A stretch of 64,000 nt of DNA from Herbiconiux solani NBRC 106740 (GTDB lineage: Bacteria > Actinomycetota > Actinomycetes > Actinomycetales > Microbacteriaceae): assembly GCF_001571005.1 (NCBI RefSeq), contig NZ_BCST01000006.1, positions 186,001-250,000 of the forward strand, written 5' to 3'. The translations under genes were made by a program, and so were the position numbers. Under the pieces are notes generated by a model, which saw only the letters and a list, made by a program, of their open reading frames with translations, did not search any database and was not told the origin of the DNA. Shown in pieces: positions 1-10,552 of this stretch (positions are counted from its first letter, which is position 1; each line of letters begins with the position of its first letter).

Positions 1-46
1 CCCGGCTTGTCGGTACCACCGCCATCAATACGGCTAGGAGGTCTCC

Positions 47-775
47 ATGGAAGTCAATGTCACTGGAAGAAACCTAGGGATCACTGATCGCTTTCGCGAG
101 TACGCGAGCGAGAAGGCGGAGAAGGTCGCCCATCTGTCCGACAAGGCTCTCGCCCTCGAGATCAAGGTCTGCCGGCACAACTCGGCCAACGGCACCCAGA
201 GCGGGGACGACCGGGTCGAACTGACGCTGATCGGGCCGGGGCCGATCGTGCGGGCCGAGAGTGCGGCGTCGGACAAGTACGCCGCCTTCGACTTAGCCCT
301 CGCCAAACTCATGCAGCGCGTGCGGCGGGCGAAGGACCGCAAGAAGGTGCACCGGGGTCAGCACCGGCCCGTGTCGCTCCACGAGGCGAGCACGGGTGGC
401 TTCAGTCTGATCGACGTCGAGCCCGCGAGCCCCGACCTGATCGACGGGCGGCTGCGGAGCTCGTCCGAGGCGGCTTCGGCCGCGGGATCGGTGGATGCCT
501 CCGGCGAGGTCGACGCGACCGACACCGACGAGGAGTACTGCCCCGTGGTCATCCGCAAGAAGGTCTTCGGTGCCGCGCCGATGACGGTCGACGACGCGCT
601 CTACCACATGGAGCTCGTCGGCCACGACTTCTACCTGTTCATCGACGCGGAGTCGAACCGGCCGAGCGTGGTCTACCGCCGCAAGGGCTGGGACTACGGA
701 GTGATCGGGCTGGACGAGAACGCTGCGGCGTTCGCGGAGCTCGAATCCGAGACGGTCGGCCAGGCCGCCGGGTAG
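47..775 (+). CDS. hpf: Long-form ribosome hibernation promoting factor
   Basis: Binds the 30S subunit and pairs 70S ribosomes into inactive 100S dimers when growth slows. The 242-residue length fits the long two-domain form: residues about 1-110 match the S30AE/RaiA ribosome-binding fold (opening MEVNVTGRNLGITDRF), a variable acidic linker follows (about 135-175), and the C-terminal dimerisation domain starts near the EYCPVVIRKKVF stretch. The start is fixed by an AGGAGG Shine-Dalgarno at 35-40, seven bases before ATG. It lies just upstream of secA, the same neighbour as in mycobacteria. Identification is from family motifs and context. Confidence 0.95.
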   Translation: MEVNVTGRNLGITDRFREYASEKAEKVAHLSDKALALEIKVCRHNSANGTQSGDDRVELTLIGPGPIVRAESAASDKYAAFDLALAKLMQRVRRAKDRKKVHRGQHRPVSLHEASTGGFSLIDVEPASPDLIDGRLRSSSEAASAAGSVDASGEVDATDTDEEYCPVVIRKKVFGAAPMTVDDALYHMELVGHDFYLFIDAESNRPSVVYRRKGWDYGVIGLDENAAAFAELESETVGQAAG

Positions 776-901
776 CCACGGGGGTGCGGAGCTCTCCCAC
801 TGCGATCGCAGCGGATGCGCCGCCGACGTCCAGGTGTGAGCAACTAGTATGGCTTACGCTTGCGCGGAGCGCGCAGCACCGAATGCAGTGGGAGAGACTC
901 C

Positions 902-3856
<2,955 letters not shown>

Positions 3857-3872
3857 CCCTGAGGTCGTAGCG

Positions 3873-3916
3873 ATCGCCCCGGTCCGGCTCACCTCCGGCC
3901 GGGGCGATTCTCTTTT
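3873..3916 (+). terminator. Rho-independent terminator after secA
   Basis: ATCGCCCCGG (3873-3882) pairs with CCGGGGCGAT (3899-3908), extended inward by CCGG/CCGG, and is followed by TCTCTTTT. It lies 16 bp after the secA stop and also separates secA from the convergent gene at 3931. Confidence 0.85.
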
Positions 3917-3930
3917 CAGAGCATGTGCTG

Positions 3931-4398
3931 TCAGAGCACGTGGATGGCGCTCGCGCGCCAGCGCGTGCCGAGCATCTCGAGCCGGATCGCCACGGCCCGC
4001 GACCGCGCGCGGCCGTGGACGATCACGACGGCCTCGACCACGCCCTCCCGCGGCTCGCCGAGCACCGTGCTGCCCATCGTGAACGCGGGCCGGGTCGGCG
4101 AGTCCCCGCGCGTGTGCCGCGCCCGCCGCGACAGCACCACGCGCTTCGTCAGGTGCGCGTACACGTCCGACGACAGCCACCGGGCGATCTGGTCGAGCTC
4201 CCGCGTTCCGGCCAGGATCTCGACCACGCAGCGCGCCAGACTCTCCGCGAGCGGGCGCGGGTCCGGCCACTCCGGATGCTCCGCCCGCTTCCCAGCGTCG
4301 GGCCGGCCCTGCCGGTCCGGTCGCTCGTGGCGTTCCACGGCGGGCGGCAAGGTCGCCTCAGCGGGACGGACGGCGAACGTGGTCGAGGTCGCGGTCAA
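3931..4398 (-). CDS. Rv3235-family protein
   Basis: Small protein of unknown function conserved in Actinobacteria near secA. The recognisable core is a helical segment (LARCVVEILAGTRELDQI, then ARWLSSDVYAHL) followed by a basic beta-rich C-terminus with RSRAVAIRLEMLGTRWRAS. The N-terminal 50 residues are low complexity. I chose a TTG at 4398 because GAAGGAG sits five bases before it; an ATG at 4458 is possible but has no good ribosome binding site. Convergent with secA. Family assignment rests on the core motif plus neighbourhood; no biochemical role can be given. Confidence 0.75.
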   Translation of the reverse strand: MTATSTTFAVRPAEATLPPAVERHERPDRQGRPDAGKRAEHPEWPDPRPLAESLARCVVEILAGTRELDQIARWLSSDVYAHLTKRVVLSRRARHTRGDSPTRPAFTMGSTVLGEPREGVVEAVVIVHGRARSRAVAIRLEMLGTRWRASAIHVL

Positions 4399-4458
4399 CG
4401 GGGCTCCTTCGGTGCGGGTGAGCCCTCGCCGCGGCGCAGCTCTCGTGCAAGTAAGCAT

Positions 4459-4846
4459 TGCTCAGCAATGTGTCGAGGGCTGTTACTCAACCAGTGTCGG
4501 AAATCCTTGTCCAGGAGCGTTTGTGCCCTGTGGAATACGCACCGAGCGCCATCCTCATTAGGTGGAAATTGCTCATAACACCCCCGGGCCGGATGCTGAT
4601 GGACTGTCCTCACACAACAACACGAGTTTCCGACCGGGGTGCCCGTTCCCCCGACCTACCGCTACCCCGGTCGGAATGAAACGGCCCCCGTGATCGGTTC
4701 GTAGGGAAACGCGATCACGGGGGCCAGTCATGTCCCCCTCCAGTGACCTTGCGGGCCGCGTGATGCTCCCCGCGAATGCCGGCTCGGCCTGATCGCATCA
4801 CGTCCTCACATCAGAACCGCAGATCGACTCCCCGTAGGCTAGAACC
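4459..4846. other. Intergenic region with a long perfect hairpin
   Basis: Holds no convincing gene. It must carry the promoters for the divergent Rv3235-family gene and pdtaS. The main structure is a 13-bp perfect inverted repeat, GGCCCCCGTGATC (4683-4695) with GATCACGGGGGCC (4713-4725), around a 17-base loop. Read on the minus strand it is followed by GTTTCATT, weakly terminator-like; read on the plus strand it would sit in the pdtaS leader. A run of A/T-rich sequence lies at 4545-4580. Confidence 0.6.
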
Positions 4847-6340
4847 GTGTCAACTCTCAGTGATCTCGTCACCGCGCACGGCAGCTCGAATGAGGCCGAC
4901 GTCGAGTGGCTGCACCTCCTCGTCAGCGACTGCCAGCTCCTCGCCGATCTCGCCTTCGCCGACATCGTGCTCTGGGTGCCCACGCTCGACGACACCTTCG
5001 TCGCGGTCGCGCACTCGCGCCCCTCGAGCTCGGCGACCCTGTTCTACCGCGACTTCGTGGGCCAGACCATCAAGCCCGAGTGGCGCAAGCAGGTCACCGA
5101 CGCGTTCGAGAGCGCGCAGATCGTCGACACCGCGGCCCCCGACTGGTACGAAGAGACCCCCACCCGCGTGCGTGCGGTCCCCGTGCTCCGGCGCCTGTCC
5201 GTCTCCGAGCAGACGACCACCGAGCGCCCGATCGCCGTCATCACCCGGCACACCAACTTGAGCGAGGCGCGCACCCCGAGCCGCCAGGAGCTCACCTTCA
5301 ACGAGTGCGCCAACGACCTCTTCTCGATGATCGCCGCCGGCGACTTCCCCGACCTGGGGGCGCCGACCGGTCCGCGCCGGGGCGCACCCCGTGCATCCGA
5401 TGGTCTGATCCGGCTCGACGTCGACGGCATCGTCACCTTCGCGAGCCCGAACGGCCTGTCCGCGTTCAACCGGATGGGCTTCGTCGGCGAGCTCGAGGGC
5501 CAGTCGCTGGCCGAGGTCACGACCGGGCTGCTGGCCGGCCGCCTGATCGTCGACGAGTCCCTGCCCCTGGTCGTGACTGGCCGCGCGCCGTGGCGCACCG
5601 ACATCGAGGCCAAGGGGGTGACGGTGTCGCTCCGCGCCATCCCGCTCCGCACCCGCGGGCACCGCTTCGGCGCCATCGTGCTGAGCCGTGACGTGACCGA
5701 GCTCCGGCACCAGGAGCGCGAGCTCATCACGAAGGACGCGACGATCCGCGAGATCCACCACCGGGTCAAGAACAACCTGCAGACCGTGGCGTCGCTGCTG
5801 CGTATCCAGGCGCGCCGCACGCACTCCGACGAGGCTCGGGATGCGCTGACCCAGGCCATGCGCCGGGTCGCGGCGATCGCGGTCGTGCACGACACCCTCT
5901 CCGAGGGCCTCAACCAGCGGGTCGACTTCGACACCGTCTTCGACCGCGTGCTGCTGCTCGTCGCCGAGGTCGCGTCCGCGCACAACACGACGGTGCACCC
6001 CAAGTCGACGGGAAGCTTCGGCGTCCTCCCGAGCGAGTACGCGACCCCGCTCGCCCTCGCGCTGACCGAGCTCGTGACGAACGCGGTCGAGCACGGCCTC
6101 GCCGGTCAGGAGGGCGAGGTCGAGATCGCCGCGACGCGCTCGGAGGAGACGCTCACGGTCGAGGTGCGCGACAGCGGCACCGGCCTGCCCGAGGGCAAGG
6201 TCGGCTCCGGGCTCGGCACGCAGATCGTGCGCACCCTGATCCAGGGCGAACTCGGCGGCACGATCGACTGGCACACCATGGTGGGCAGCGGCACGGTCGT
6301 GACGATCGAGATCCCGTTCCGGTGGCTCAAGAAGCCGTGA
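4847..6340 (+). CDS. pdtaS: PdtaS-like sensor histidine kinase
   Basis: Soluble two-component sensor kinase. An N-terminal GAF-like sensing domain (about 1-150) and a PAS-like domain (about 180-290) precede a HisKA_2 dimerisation domain with phosphoacceptor His near 303 (EIHHRVKNNLQTVASLL) and a HATPase domain with N-box ELVTNAVEHG near 407 and G-box GSGLGTQIV near 453. No membrane segment is seen. The 497-residue length and the adjacent whiB1-like gene match mycobacterial PdtaS (Rv3220c beside Rv3219), whose partner PdtaR is an RNA-binding antiterminator; no such partner is in this window. GTG start at 4847, assigned by the onset of the conserved protein; no strong Shine-Dalgarno is visible. 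Confidence 0.88.
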   Translation: MSTLSDLVTAHGSSNEADVEWLHLLVSDCQLLADLAFADIVLWVPTLDDTFVAVAHSRPSSSATLFYRDFVGQTIKPEWRKQVTDAFESAQIVDTAAPDWYEETPTRVRAVPVLRRLSVSEQTTTERPIAVITRHTNLSEARTPSRQELTFNECANDLFSMIAAGDFPDLGAPTGPRRGAPRASDGLIRLDVDGIVTFASPNGLSAFNRMGFVGELEGQSLAEVTTGLLAGRLIVDESLPLVVTGRAPWRTDIEAKGVTVSLRAIPLRTRGHRFGAIVLSRDVTELRHQERELITKDATIREIHHRVKNNLQTVASLLRIQARRTHSDEARDALTQAMRRVAAIAVVHDTLSEGLNQRVDFDTVFDRVLLLVAEVASAHNTTVHPKSTGSFGVLPSEYATPLALALTELVTNAVEHGLAGQEGEVEIAATRSEETLTVEVRDSGTGLPEGKVGSGLGTQIVRTLIQGELGGTIDWHTMVGSGTVVTIEIPFRWLKKP

Positions 6341-6407
6341 GCAGGAGCCGATCGGGCTGTGCTGCCGGATAGAGGGCAGATGCGCTACCGGTCCCGAAAC
6401 GGCACGA

Positions 6408-6444
6408 AGCCCCGACAACCGGCGGAAGCCGGCCCATCGGGGCT
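6408..6444. terminator. Bidirectional terminator between pdtaS and whiB1
   Basis: AGCCCCGA (6408-6415) pairs with TCGGGGCT (6437-6444), with a nested CCGGC/GCCGG stem at 6419-6432. It lies between two convergent genes and can serve both. Confidence 0.75.
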
Positions 6445-6467
6445 CGTGGCGTGAGTGTTCGGGAAGG

Positions 6468-6716
6468 TCAGGAGGCGCGTCGGGCGCGAGCGGCCCGGCG
6501 CTTGAGGGCGCGGCGCTCGTCTTCGCTGAGGCCACCCCAGACTCCGGAGTCCTGTCCGGTCTCGAGGGCGTACTGGAGGCAGACCTCCGTGACGGAGCAT
6601 CGAGCGCAGACCGCCTTCGCTTTGTCGATCTGATCGACAGCAGGTCCGGTGTTTCCTACGGGGAAGAAAAGTTCCGGGTCAGCGGTCAGGCAGGCGGCTT
6701 TGTCGCGCCAATCCAT
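6468..6716 (-). CDS. whiB1: WhiB1-like Fe-S transcription regulator
   Basis: WhiB-family protein carrying a redox- and NO-responsive [4Fe-4S] cluster; in mycobacteria WhiB1 is essential and partners the primary sigma factor. All four cluster cysteines are present (Cys9, 37, 40, 46), followed by the GVWGG turn (58-62) and a basic DNA-binding tail (RRALKRRAARARR). Length (82 residues) and position next to pdtaS match WhiB1 rather than WhiB2/3. AAGGAG lies ten bases before ATG. A minus-strand promoter, TTGACT (6779-6784) and TAGGTC 17 bases on, is plausible. Confidence 0.92.
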   Translation of the reverse strand: MDWRDKAACLTADPELFFPVGNTGPAVDQIDKAKAVCARCSVTEVCLQYALETGQDSGVWGGLSEDERRALKRRAARARRAS

Positions 6717-6911
6717 AGCGGGAGCTCCTTATGTAGCGAGGGTGCTTCGGTCGAACGACCTAAGGGATTCGGGTGAGATAGTCAATGGCACGGTGGACGC
6801 TGCAATCAGAGGAGATTGCACCCGCTCACGTCACTGTGAGCAACATTGACCTCAGATATGTTTGCATACTGGTACATGCAAATCAAGGGTTTTCTACGGA
6901 GTACAGGCGTG
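6717..6911. promoter_or_regulatory. whiB1 divergent promoter region with two palindromes
   Basis: Contains TGCAATC/GATTGCA (6801-6820, 6-base spacer) and CTCAC/GTGAG (6824-6839, 6-base spacer) in tandem upstream of whiB1 and of the divergent gene at 6912. In Mycobacterium the whiB1 promoter is controlled by cAMP receptor protein; whether either palindrome is such a site is inference. Confidence 0.5.
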
Positions 6912-7355
6912 ATGGACGAGGCGAACGCAGGGCGAACATCCGGTGAAACCGGTGCGAACGGCACGCCCGGGCGCCCCCGTCGGCCCCTGCTCCTCATCCT
7001 GCTGGCCCTCATCGTGGGCGCCGAGGCGGTCGTGATGATCGGGGTGACGATCTGGCTGCTGCTGGAGGTCGTGACCGGTCAGCAGACCTCGATCGAGACG
7101 GCCCTGGGCATACTCGTTCTGTCGGCGGTCGCCGCGGTCTTCCTGTCGTTCGTGGCGATCCACACCCTGCGCGCCCGGCCGTGGACCCGGGCCGCCACCC
7201 TGGTCTGGCAGCTGCTGCAGATCGTGACCGCGTTCGCCTGCTTCCAGGGCCTGGTCGAGGATGCTCGGGTCGGCTGGTACCTGCTGGTCCCGGCGGTGCT
7301 CGCGCTGGTGCTGCTGTTCACCCCGCCCGTCGTCGCCGCGACCCGGCGCGACTAG
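6912..7355 (+). CDS. Four-helix integral membrane protein, Rv3217c-like by position
   Basis: 147-residue membrane protein: a hydrophilic N-terminus of about 22 residues, then hydrophobic helices at roughly 25-51, 60-82, 90-112 and 118-138, and a short basic end. No catalytic motif. ATG 6912 is chosen because upstream in-frame starts (6846) fall in the intergenic promoter zone; GTG 6909 is an alternative. Mycobacteria have an integral membrane protein at the same place beside whiB1, which supports a conserved but unknown role. Confidence 0.75.
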   Translation: MDEANAGRTSGETGANGTPGRPRRPLLLILLALIVGAEAVVMIGVTIWLLLEVVTGQQTSIETALGILVLSAVAAVFLSFVAIHTLRARPWTRAATLVWQLLQIVTAFACFQGLVEDARVGWYLLVPAVLALVLLFTPPVVAATRRD

Positions 7356-7412
7356 GCCCGCGCGACCCGGCGCGATCAGATCCGCGCGACCCGATGGGCC
7401 GCGCAGCCACGA

Positions 7413-7895
7413 CTAGGCGTCGATCTTCAGCTTCTTGCGCAGCGACGCGACGTGCCCGGTGGCCTTGACGTTGTAGAGCGCCAGGCTCACGACGCCCTCC
7501 TCGTCGATCACGAAAGTCGAGCGCAGCACGCCGGTGACGGTCTTGCCGTAGAGCGACTTCTCGCCCCAGGCTCCGTAGAGGCGGTGCACGGCGGCATCCG
7601 GATCCGACAGCAGCGTGAAGTTGAGGCCCTGGTCGTCGATGAAACCCTTGAGCTTGGCAGGCTGGTCTCGCGAGACGCCGAGCACGGTGTAGCCGGCGCT
7701 CTTCAGCGAGTTGAGGTTGTCGCGGAAGTCGCAGGCCTCTTTGGTGCACCCCGGCGTGCCCGCCTCGGGGTAGAAGTACAGGATGACGCGTCGACCGCGG
7801 TAGTCCTCGAGCGAACGGGAGACGCCGTCCTCGTCGAGGAGGGTGAACCCGGGCGCCGGCCGGCCGGCTTCGATGCGAACGCTGGTGTCGGTCAT
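7413..7895 (-). CDS. bcp: Bcp/PrxQ-type thiol peroxidase
   Basis: Peroxiredoxin reducing hydrogen peroxide and alkyl hydroperoxides with thioredoxin as donor, cytoplasmic. Peroxidatic Cys50 lies in YPEAGTPGCTKEACDFRD and the resolving Cys55 five residues later, the PrxQ pattern. The usual Phe/Tyr-Pro-Lys before the active site is YPEA here. 160 residues from ATG 7895, a normal length. Before phage insertion it lay directly downstream of tRNA-Lys on the same strand. Confidence 0.93.
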   Translation of the reverse strand: MTDTSVRIEAGRPAPGFTLLDEDGVSRSLEDYRGRRVILYFYPEAGTPGCTKEACDFRDNLNSLKSAGYTVLGVSRDQPAKLKGFIDDQGLNFTLLSDPDAAVHRLYGAWGEKSLYGKTVTGVLRSTFVIDEEGVVSLALYNVKATGHVASLRKKLKIDA

Positions 7896-7924
7896 GACTC
7901 CAGTATTTCGCATCCGGAAACCGA

Positions 7925-7954
7925 AAACGGCCCGGACGTTTGTCCGGGCCGTTT
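7925..7954 (-). terminator. Original host terminator of tRNA-Lys
   Basis: AAACGGCCCGGAC (7925-7937) and GTCCGGGCCGTTT (7942-7954) form a 13-bp perfect stem with a 4-base loop, ending in T-rich sequence on the minus strand. It abuts attL, so in the uninfected chromosome it followed the 3' end of tRNA-Lys. Confidence 0.85.
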
Positions 7955-7959
7955 CTCTC

Positions 7960-7997
7960 GGTGCACCCCCTGGGACTTGAACCCAGAACCCACTGAT
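7960..7997. other. attL core (displaced tRNA-Lys 3' end)
   Basis: 38 bp identical to 45925-45962, covering the anticodon-stem 3' side through the T-arm and acceptor of tRNA-Lys. Identity stops at 7998 (A against T). The fragment has no 5' tRNA half next to it, so it is the displaced host end. Confidence 0.93.
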
Positions 7998-8138
7998 AGC
8001 GAGTGCGGGTGCCGAAGACTAAGGGCTGATTCCGACTAGCCCGGAGTCGCGGGGGAGTAGCCGGTTTCGGGTTCCGGTGACTTCCGACGGATTCCGAACA
8101 ACTCGGATCGAAAGTAACGAGTAAGTAGCGGGCGCCGG
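7998..8138. other. Left attachment arm, no gene
   Basis: No coding region. Besides the arm-type repeat it carries two copies of GATTCCGA (around 8030 and 8090) and several TTCCG motifs that might bind integrase or excisionase. Confidence 0.4.
8110..8131 (+). repeat. Candidate integrase arm-type site, left arm
   Basis: 22-bp sequence beginning GAAAGTAACGAGTAAG, matching 20 of 22 bases of 45832-45853 at the other end. In the circular phage DNA the two copies would flank the att core on both sides, as arm-type sites of tyrosine integrases do. Confidence 0.6.
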
Positions 8139-8390
8139 TCAGGCATCGGACCGCATCAGCCTGGTCGCGCGCTCACGCATGCGCCGGTCACGGCGATCAC
8201 GGAGCCGGTAGAGCAGCTGCGGGTTCGCGGCTATCGCGTCCTCACGGTCGAGGAGACGGTGGAGGGCCTGCAGGTACTGGGTGTGCTTCATGCCCAGGAC
8301 GCGCTGCACGGCCATCTCCCGGCCCGCGAGGGGCTGGTCTATCCACTTCTCCTCGAACGCGAGGATCGCACTCTCATGGGCCGTCAGCAT
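8139..8390 (-). CDS. DUF3263-type phage protein
   Basis: 83-residue helical protein. The core, LTAHESAILAFEEKW followed by a helix-turn-helix-like segment (REMAVQRVLGMKHTQYLQAL) and LLDREDAIAANPQLLYRLRDRR, matches the DUF3263 family found in actinobacterial chromosomes and phages, suspected DNA-binding. ATG 8390 is chosen from the family start; upstream frame codes low-complexity sequence through a palindromic promoter zone. It is the last prophage gene before attL and is read toward the host. Confidence 0.75.
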   Translation of the reverse strand: MLTAHESAILAFEEKWIDQPLAGREMAVQRVLGMKHTQYLQALHRLLDREDAIAANPQLLYRLRDRRDRRMRERATRLMRSDA

Positions 8391-8409
8391 GTGTTCATGA
8401 TGCCGCGAG

Positions 8410-8442
8410 CCCCCGACACTTGACTTGGCGTGTTGTCGGGGG
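8410..8442. promoter_or_regulatory. Palindrome between divergent cargo and DUF3263 genes
   Basis: CCCCCGACA (8410-8418) pairs with TGTCGGGGG (8434-8442) around a loop containing TTGACT (8420-8425), a good -35 hexamer. Position between divergent genes suggests an operator/promoter for the plus-strand cargo genes; no matching -10 at standard spacing was found. Confidence 0.4.
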
Positions 8443-8497
8443 TCGTGCTTACGATCGTGCTGCGCGGGCCGGCGCGCTCCCTGAGAGAGGAGCACCG

Positions 8498-8767
8498 TTG
8501 GCCGAGTGGCACCCGATCGAGACCGTCCGCGCGAACTCGTGGATCTTCCCGAGGCCCGGCACCGACGAGCCGCTGGCTGAGATCCGGCATCTGTCCGTCA
8601 CAGTCGGCGACCGCCGCGTGTGGACCTTCCGTGCGGTGACGTGGTCCGAGCCGCGTGAGCTCATCGGGGCCGGCTACTTCGACACGTTGCGCGATGCCGC
8701 GTTCGCCTGTCATCGGTACGCGCTGCACGTCGCCATCCGGCCGCAGCTGAACGAGACAATCCGGTGA
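8498..8767 (+). CDS. Small phage cargo protein, unknown
   Basis: 89-residue soluble protein, rich in Trp and Arg, with a beta-strand-like middle (IRHLSVTVGDRRVWTFRAVT). TTG start at 8498 is set by GAGAGGAG five bases before it. First of three overlapping small plus-strand genes. I do not recognise the family. Confidence 0.6.
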   Translation: MAEWHPIETVRANSWIFPRPGTDEPLAEIRHLSVTVGDRRVWTFRAVTWSEPRELIGAGYFDTLRDAAFACHRYALHVAIRPQLNETIR

Positions 8768-8916
8768 GTAGAGTCGTCCGCATGATCGTGCGCGCCGGAT
8801 ACCTCGTCGACGGAGAACCACGCGAGGACCAGACTGAAGCGCCCACCTACGACGCCGCTCTGGCCGCCCTGCCCGTGCGCGAAGCGCAGCGTCTCTGGCT
8901 GAAGGTCGAGCGGTAG
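8764..8916 (+). CDS. Very small phage cargo protein, unknown
   Basis: 50 codons from GTG 8764, which overlaps the previous stop as GTGA, to TAG 8916, which overlaps the next GTG by one base. Predicted sequence starts VSRVVRMIVRAGYLVDGEP and is short and charged. The tight overlaps on both sides are the main support; an internal ATG at 8782 is an alternative start. Confidence 0.5.
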   Translation: MSRVVRMIVRAGYLVDGEPREDQTEAPTYDAALAALPVREAQRLWLKVER

Positions 8917-9134
8917 TGCTCCTGTTCCTCGCACGCGGCATCGAGAGCGATCACTACTGGATCGTGCAGGAAGTCGACGGCACGCTCGTCGAGACGCCGT
9001 GGCGGGTCGAGCACGAGTCGGACGGGTACCGGCTGAGTCACGCTGATGACTCCGCGCAGACCGCTCGGGTGTTCGCGCTCGGTGCTTTCGAGTTCCCAGA
9101 GCAAGCAGTCTCGGCCCTTCGCGACATCCTCTGA
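8916..9134 (+). CDS. Small phage cargo protein, unknown
   Basis: 72 residues from a GTG that shares one base with the preceding stop. Acidic, soluble, with alternating beta-type sequence (IESDHYWIVQEVDGTLVE) and no membrane segment. No family recognised. Third of three translationally coupled small genes ahead of the surface-modification cassette. Confidence 0.6.
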   Translation: MLLFLARGIESDHYWIVQEVDGTLVETPWRVEHESDGYRLSHADDSAQTARVFALGAFEFPEQAVSALRDIL

Positions 9135-9185
9135 GGCGCTCAGGGATTTACGCGCACGCAACAACCGTCAGCTACGCTCTGTCCC

Positions 9186-10340
9186 ATGGGGCGCGGGGAG
9201 ATCATCACATCGAGCCGGCCGCTGCTGGCTGGCCTGACCGGCATCCGTGCCCTCGCCGCGGCCTGGGTCATCCTCGAGCACTTCGAGAAACCGATCTACG
9301 CGCTACTGCCAGGCACCGTGCCGCTCGAGCCGTGGATCAACGCCGGCTACCTCGGCGTCGAGATCTTCTTCATCCTCAGCGGCTTCATCATCGCCTACAA
9401 CTACGCCGAGCGTTTCCGACGCTTCACGTGGGGGAACTACCGCCAGTTCCTCGAGCTCCGGGTCGCACGCATCTACCCTGTGCAACTGGCGACCCTCCTG
9501 CTGGTCGGTGTGCTCGTCATCGCGGCTGCTGCGGTCGGTGTCTCTCTCGAGGCGGCCGACAAGTTCACGGTCCCGAACTTCATCGCGAACGTCTTCATGC
9601 TGCAGGCCATCCCGCCGTTCGAGGCATGGAACGGGCCCGCCTGGTCGATCTGCGCCGAGTTCGGCGCTTACCTCGTCTTCCCACTAATCGCCCTAGGCGT
9701 CGCCGGGGTGCGGTCACCGCGCACCGGGTTCCTGCTCAGCGCCGCCATATGCGCGGTCACGGTCGTCGCGCTCATGCTGTACGGCACCTACGTCGACACC
9801 TCGCCGACCAGCTACGGGATGATCTGGCTCCGCATCGCTGGCGAGTTCTCCATGGGCTGCTTCCTCTACAGCGGGTGGCGCTACCTCGGCACCCGCCAGA
9901 CCGGCCGAGGCTGGGCCATCGCCGCCGGCGTATCCATCATCGCCATCGGCATCGTGATCGGCTTTTCGACCGAGAAGTACCAGTCGCTCCTCGCGCTACC
10001 CTTCATCGCTCTCTTCGTGCTCAGCTGCGCCGGAGCGACGGGCATCGTCGGCCGCGTGCTGCAGTCGCGCGTGATGATCTGGGGCGGAAAGGTCTCGTAC
10101 TCGTTCTACATGACCCACTTCATCGTCCTGATGGTGGTCGGGAAACTCCTCCCTTGGGAGTCCTTCGAGCAGTCGTCGCTCGTCGTCAGGATCGGTGTGC
10201 TCGTCGCCTACTTCGTGGGGGTCTACGTCGCGGGGACGGCGTGCTACTACCTCGTCGAAGAACCGGGGCGGAAGCTCATCCGACGCCTCGTCAAGAGGTC
10301 GCGCAAGCAGCCGCTTCCCACACAGGTGCGGTCCCTGTGA
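9186..10340 (+). CDS. Acyltransferase-3 family membrane O-acyltransferase
   Basis: Integral membrane enzyme that transfers acetyl or similar acyl groups from the cytoplasm to extracytoplasmic glycans (OafA/YrhL/NolL family). Opens with LTGIRALAAAWVILEHF, which holds the family's Arg and catalytic His (His32); GYLGVEIFFILSGFIIAY and RVARIYPVQ are further signatures, with about ten hydrophobic helices over 384 residues and no C-terminal SGNH domain. The ATG is only about 7 bases after a TACGCT -10-like hexamer, so the mRNA may be leaderless. Prophage cargo, opposite in strand to the late genes: likely lysogenic conversion by modifying the cell surface. Substrate unknown. Confidence 0.9.
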   Translation: MGRGEIITSSRPLLAGLTGIRALAAAWVILEHFEKPIYALLPGTVPLEPWINAGYLGVEIFFILSGFIIAYNYAERFRRFTWGNYRQFLELRVARIYPVQLATLLLVGVLVIAAAAVGVSLEAADKFTVPNFIANVFMLQAIPPFEAWNGPAWSICAEFGAYLVFPLIALGVAGVRSPRTGFLLSAAICAVTVVALMLYGTYVDTSPTSYGMIWLRIAGEFSMGCFLYSGWRYLGTRQTGRGWAIAAGVSIIAIGIVIGFSTEKYQSLLALPFIALFVLSCAGATGIVGRVLQSRVMIWGGKVSYSFYMTHFIVLMVVGKLLPWESFEQSSLVVRIGVLVAYFVGVYVAGTACYYLVEEPGRKLIRRLVKRSRKQPLPTQVRSL

Positions 10341-10552
10341 TGCGAGACGAATGGTGGCGTCTGTTCAAGAAGCCCTCCACCGCGTTCTGGCTCGGCGGCG
10401 CGGCAACCCTGCTGGGACTCTGCTTCCTCCCCTTCGCAGCCAGCGATCCCGACCTCGGGTTCAGCATGGCGGCGATGTTCCTCGTGATCGCCGCACTCCT
10501 GTTCCTGAGCGGTTACGCTTCGACCGTGTCCGACAGAATGCGTGACAAATGA
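10340..10552 (+). CDS. Small two-helix membrane protein in glycan cassette
   Basis: 70 residues starting at an ATG that overlaps the acyltransferase stop (TGATG) and ending in a TGA that overlaps the next ATG (ATGA). A basic amphipathic start (MRDEWWRLFKKPS) is followed by two hydrophobic helices (about 15-32 and 42-59). Perhaps an accessory or assembly factor for its two membrane-enzyme neighbours; no family recognised. Confidence 0.75.
   Translation: MRDEWWRLFKKPSTAFWLGGAATLLGLCFLPFAASDPDLGFSMAAMFLVIAALLFLSGYASTVSDRMRDK

Noticed and set aside
4458-4458. ATG at 4458 as start of the Rv3235-family gene
   Set aside because: No ribosome site; TTG 4398 has GAAGGAG at good spacing. Kept only as an alternative.
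7356-7412. GCGCGACCCG repeats after the membrane gene
   Set aside because: Three short degenerate copies in GC-rich DNA; no structure or context to support a function.
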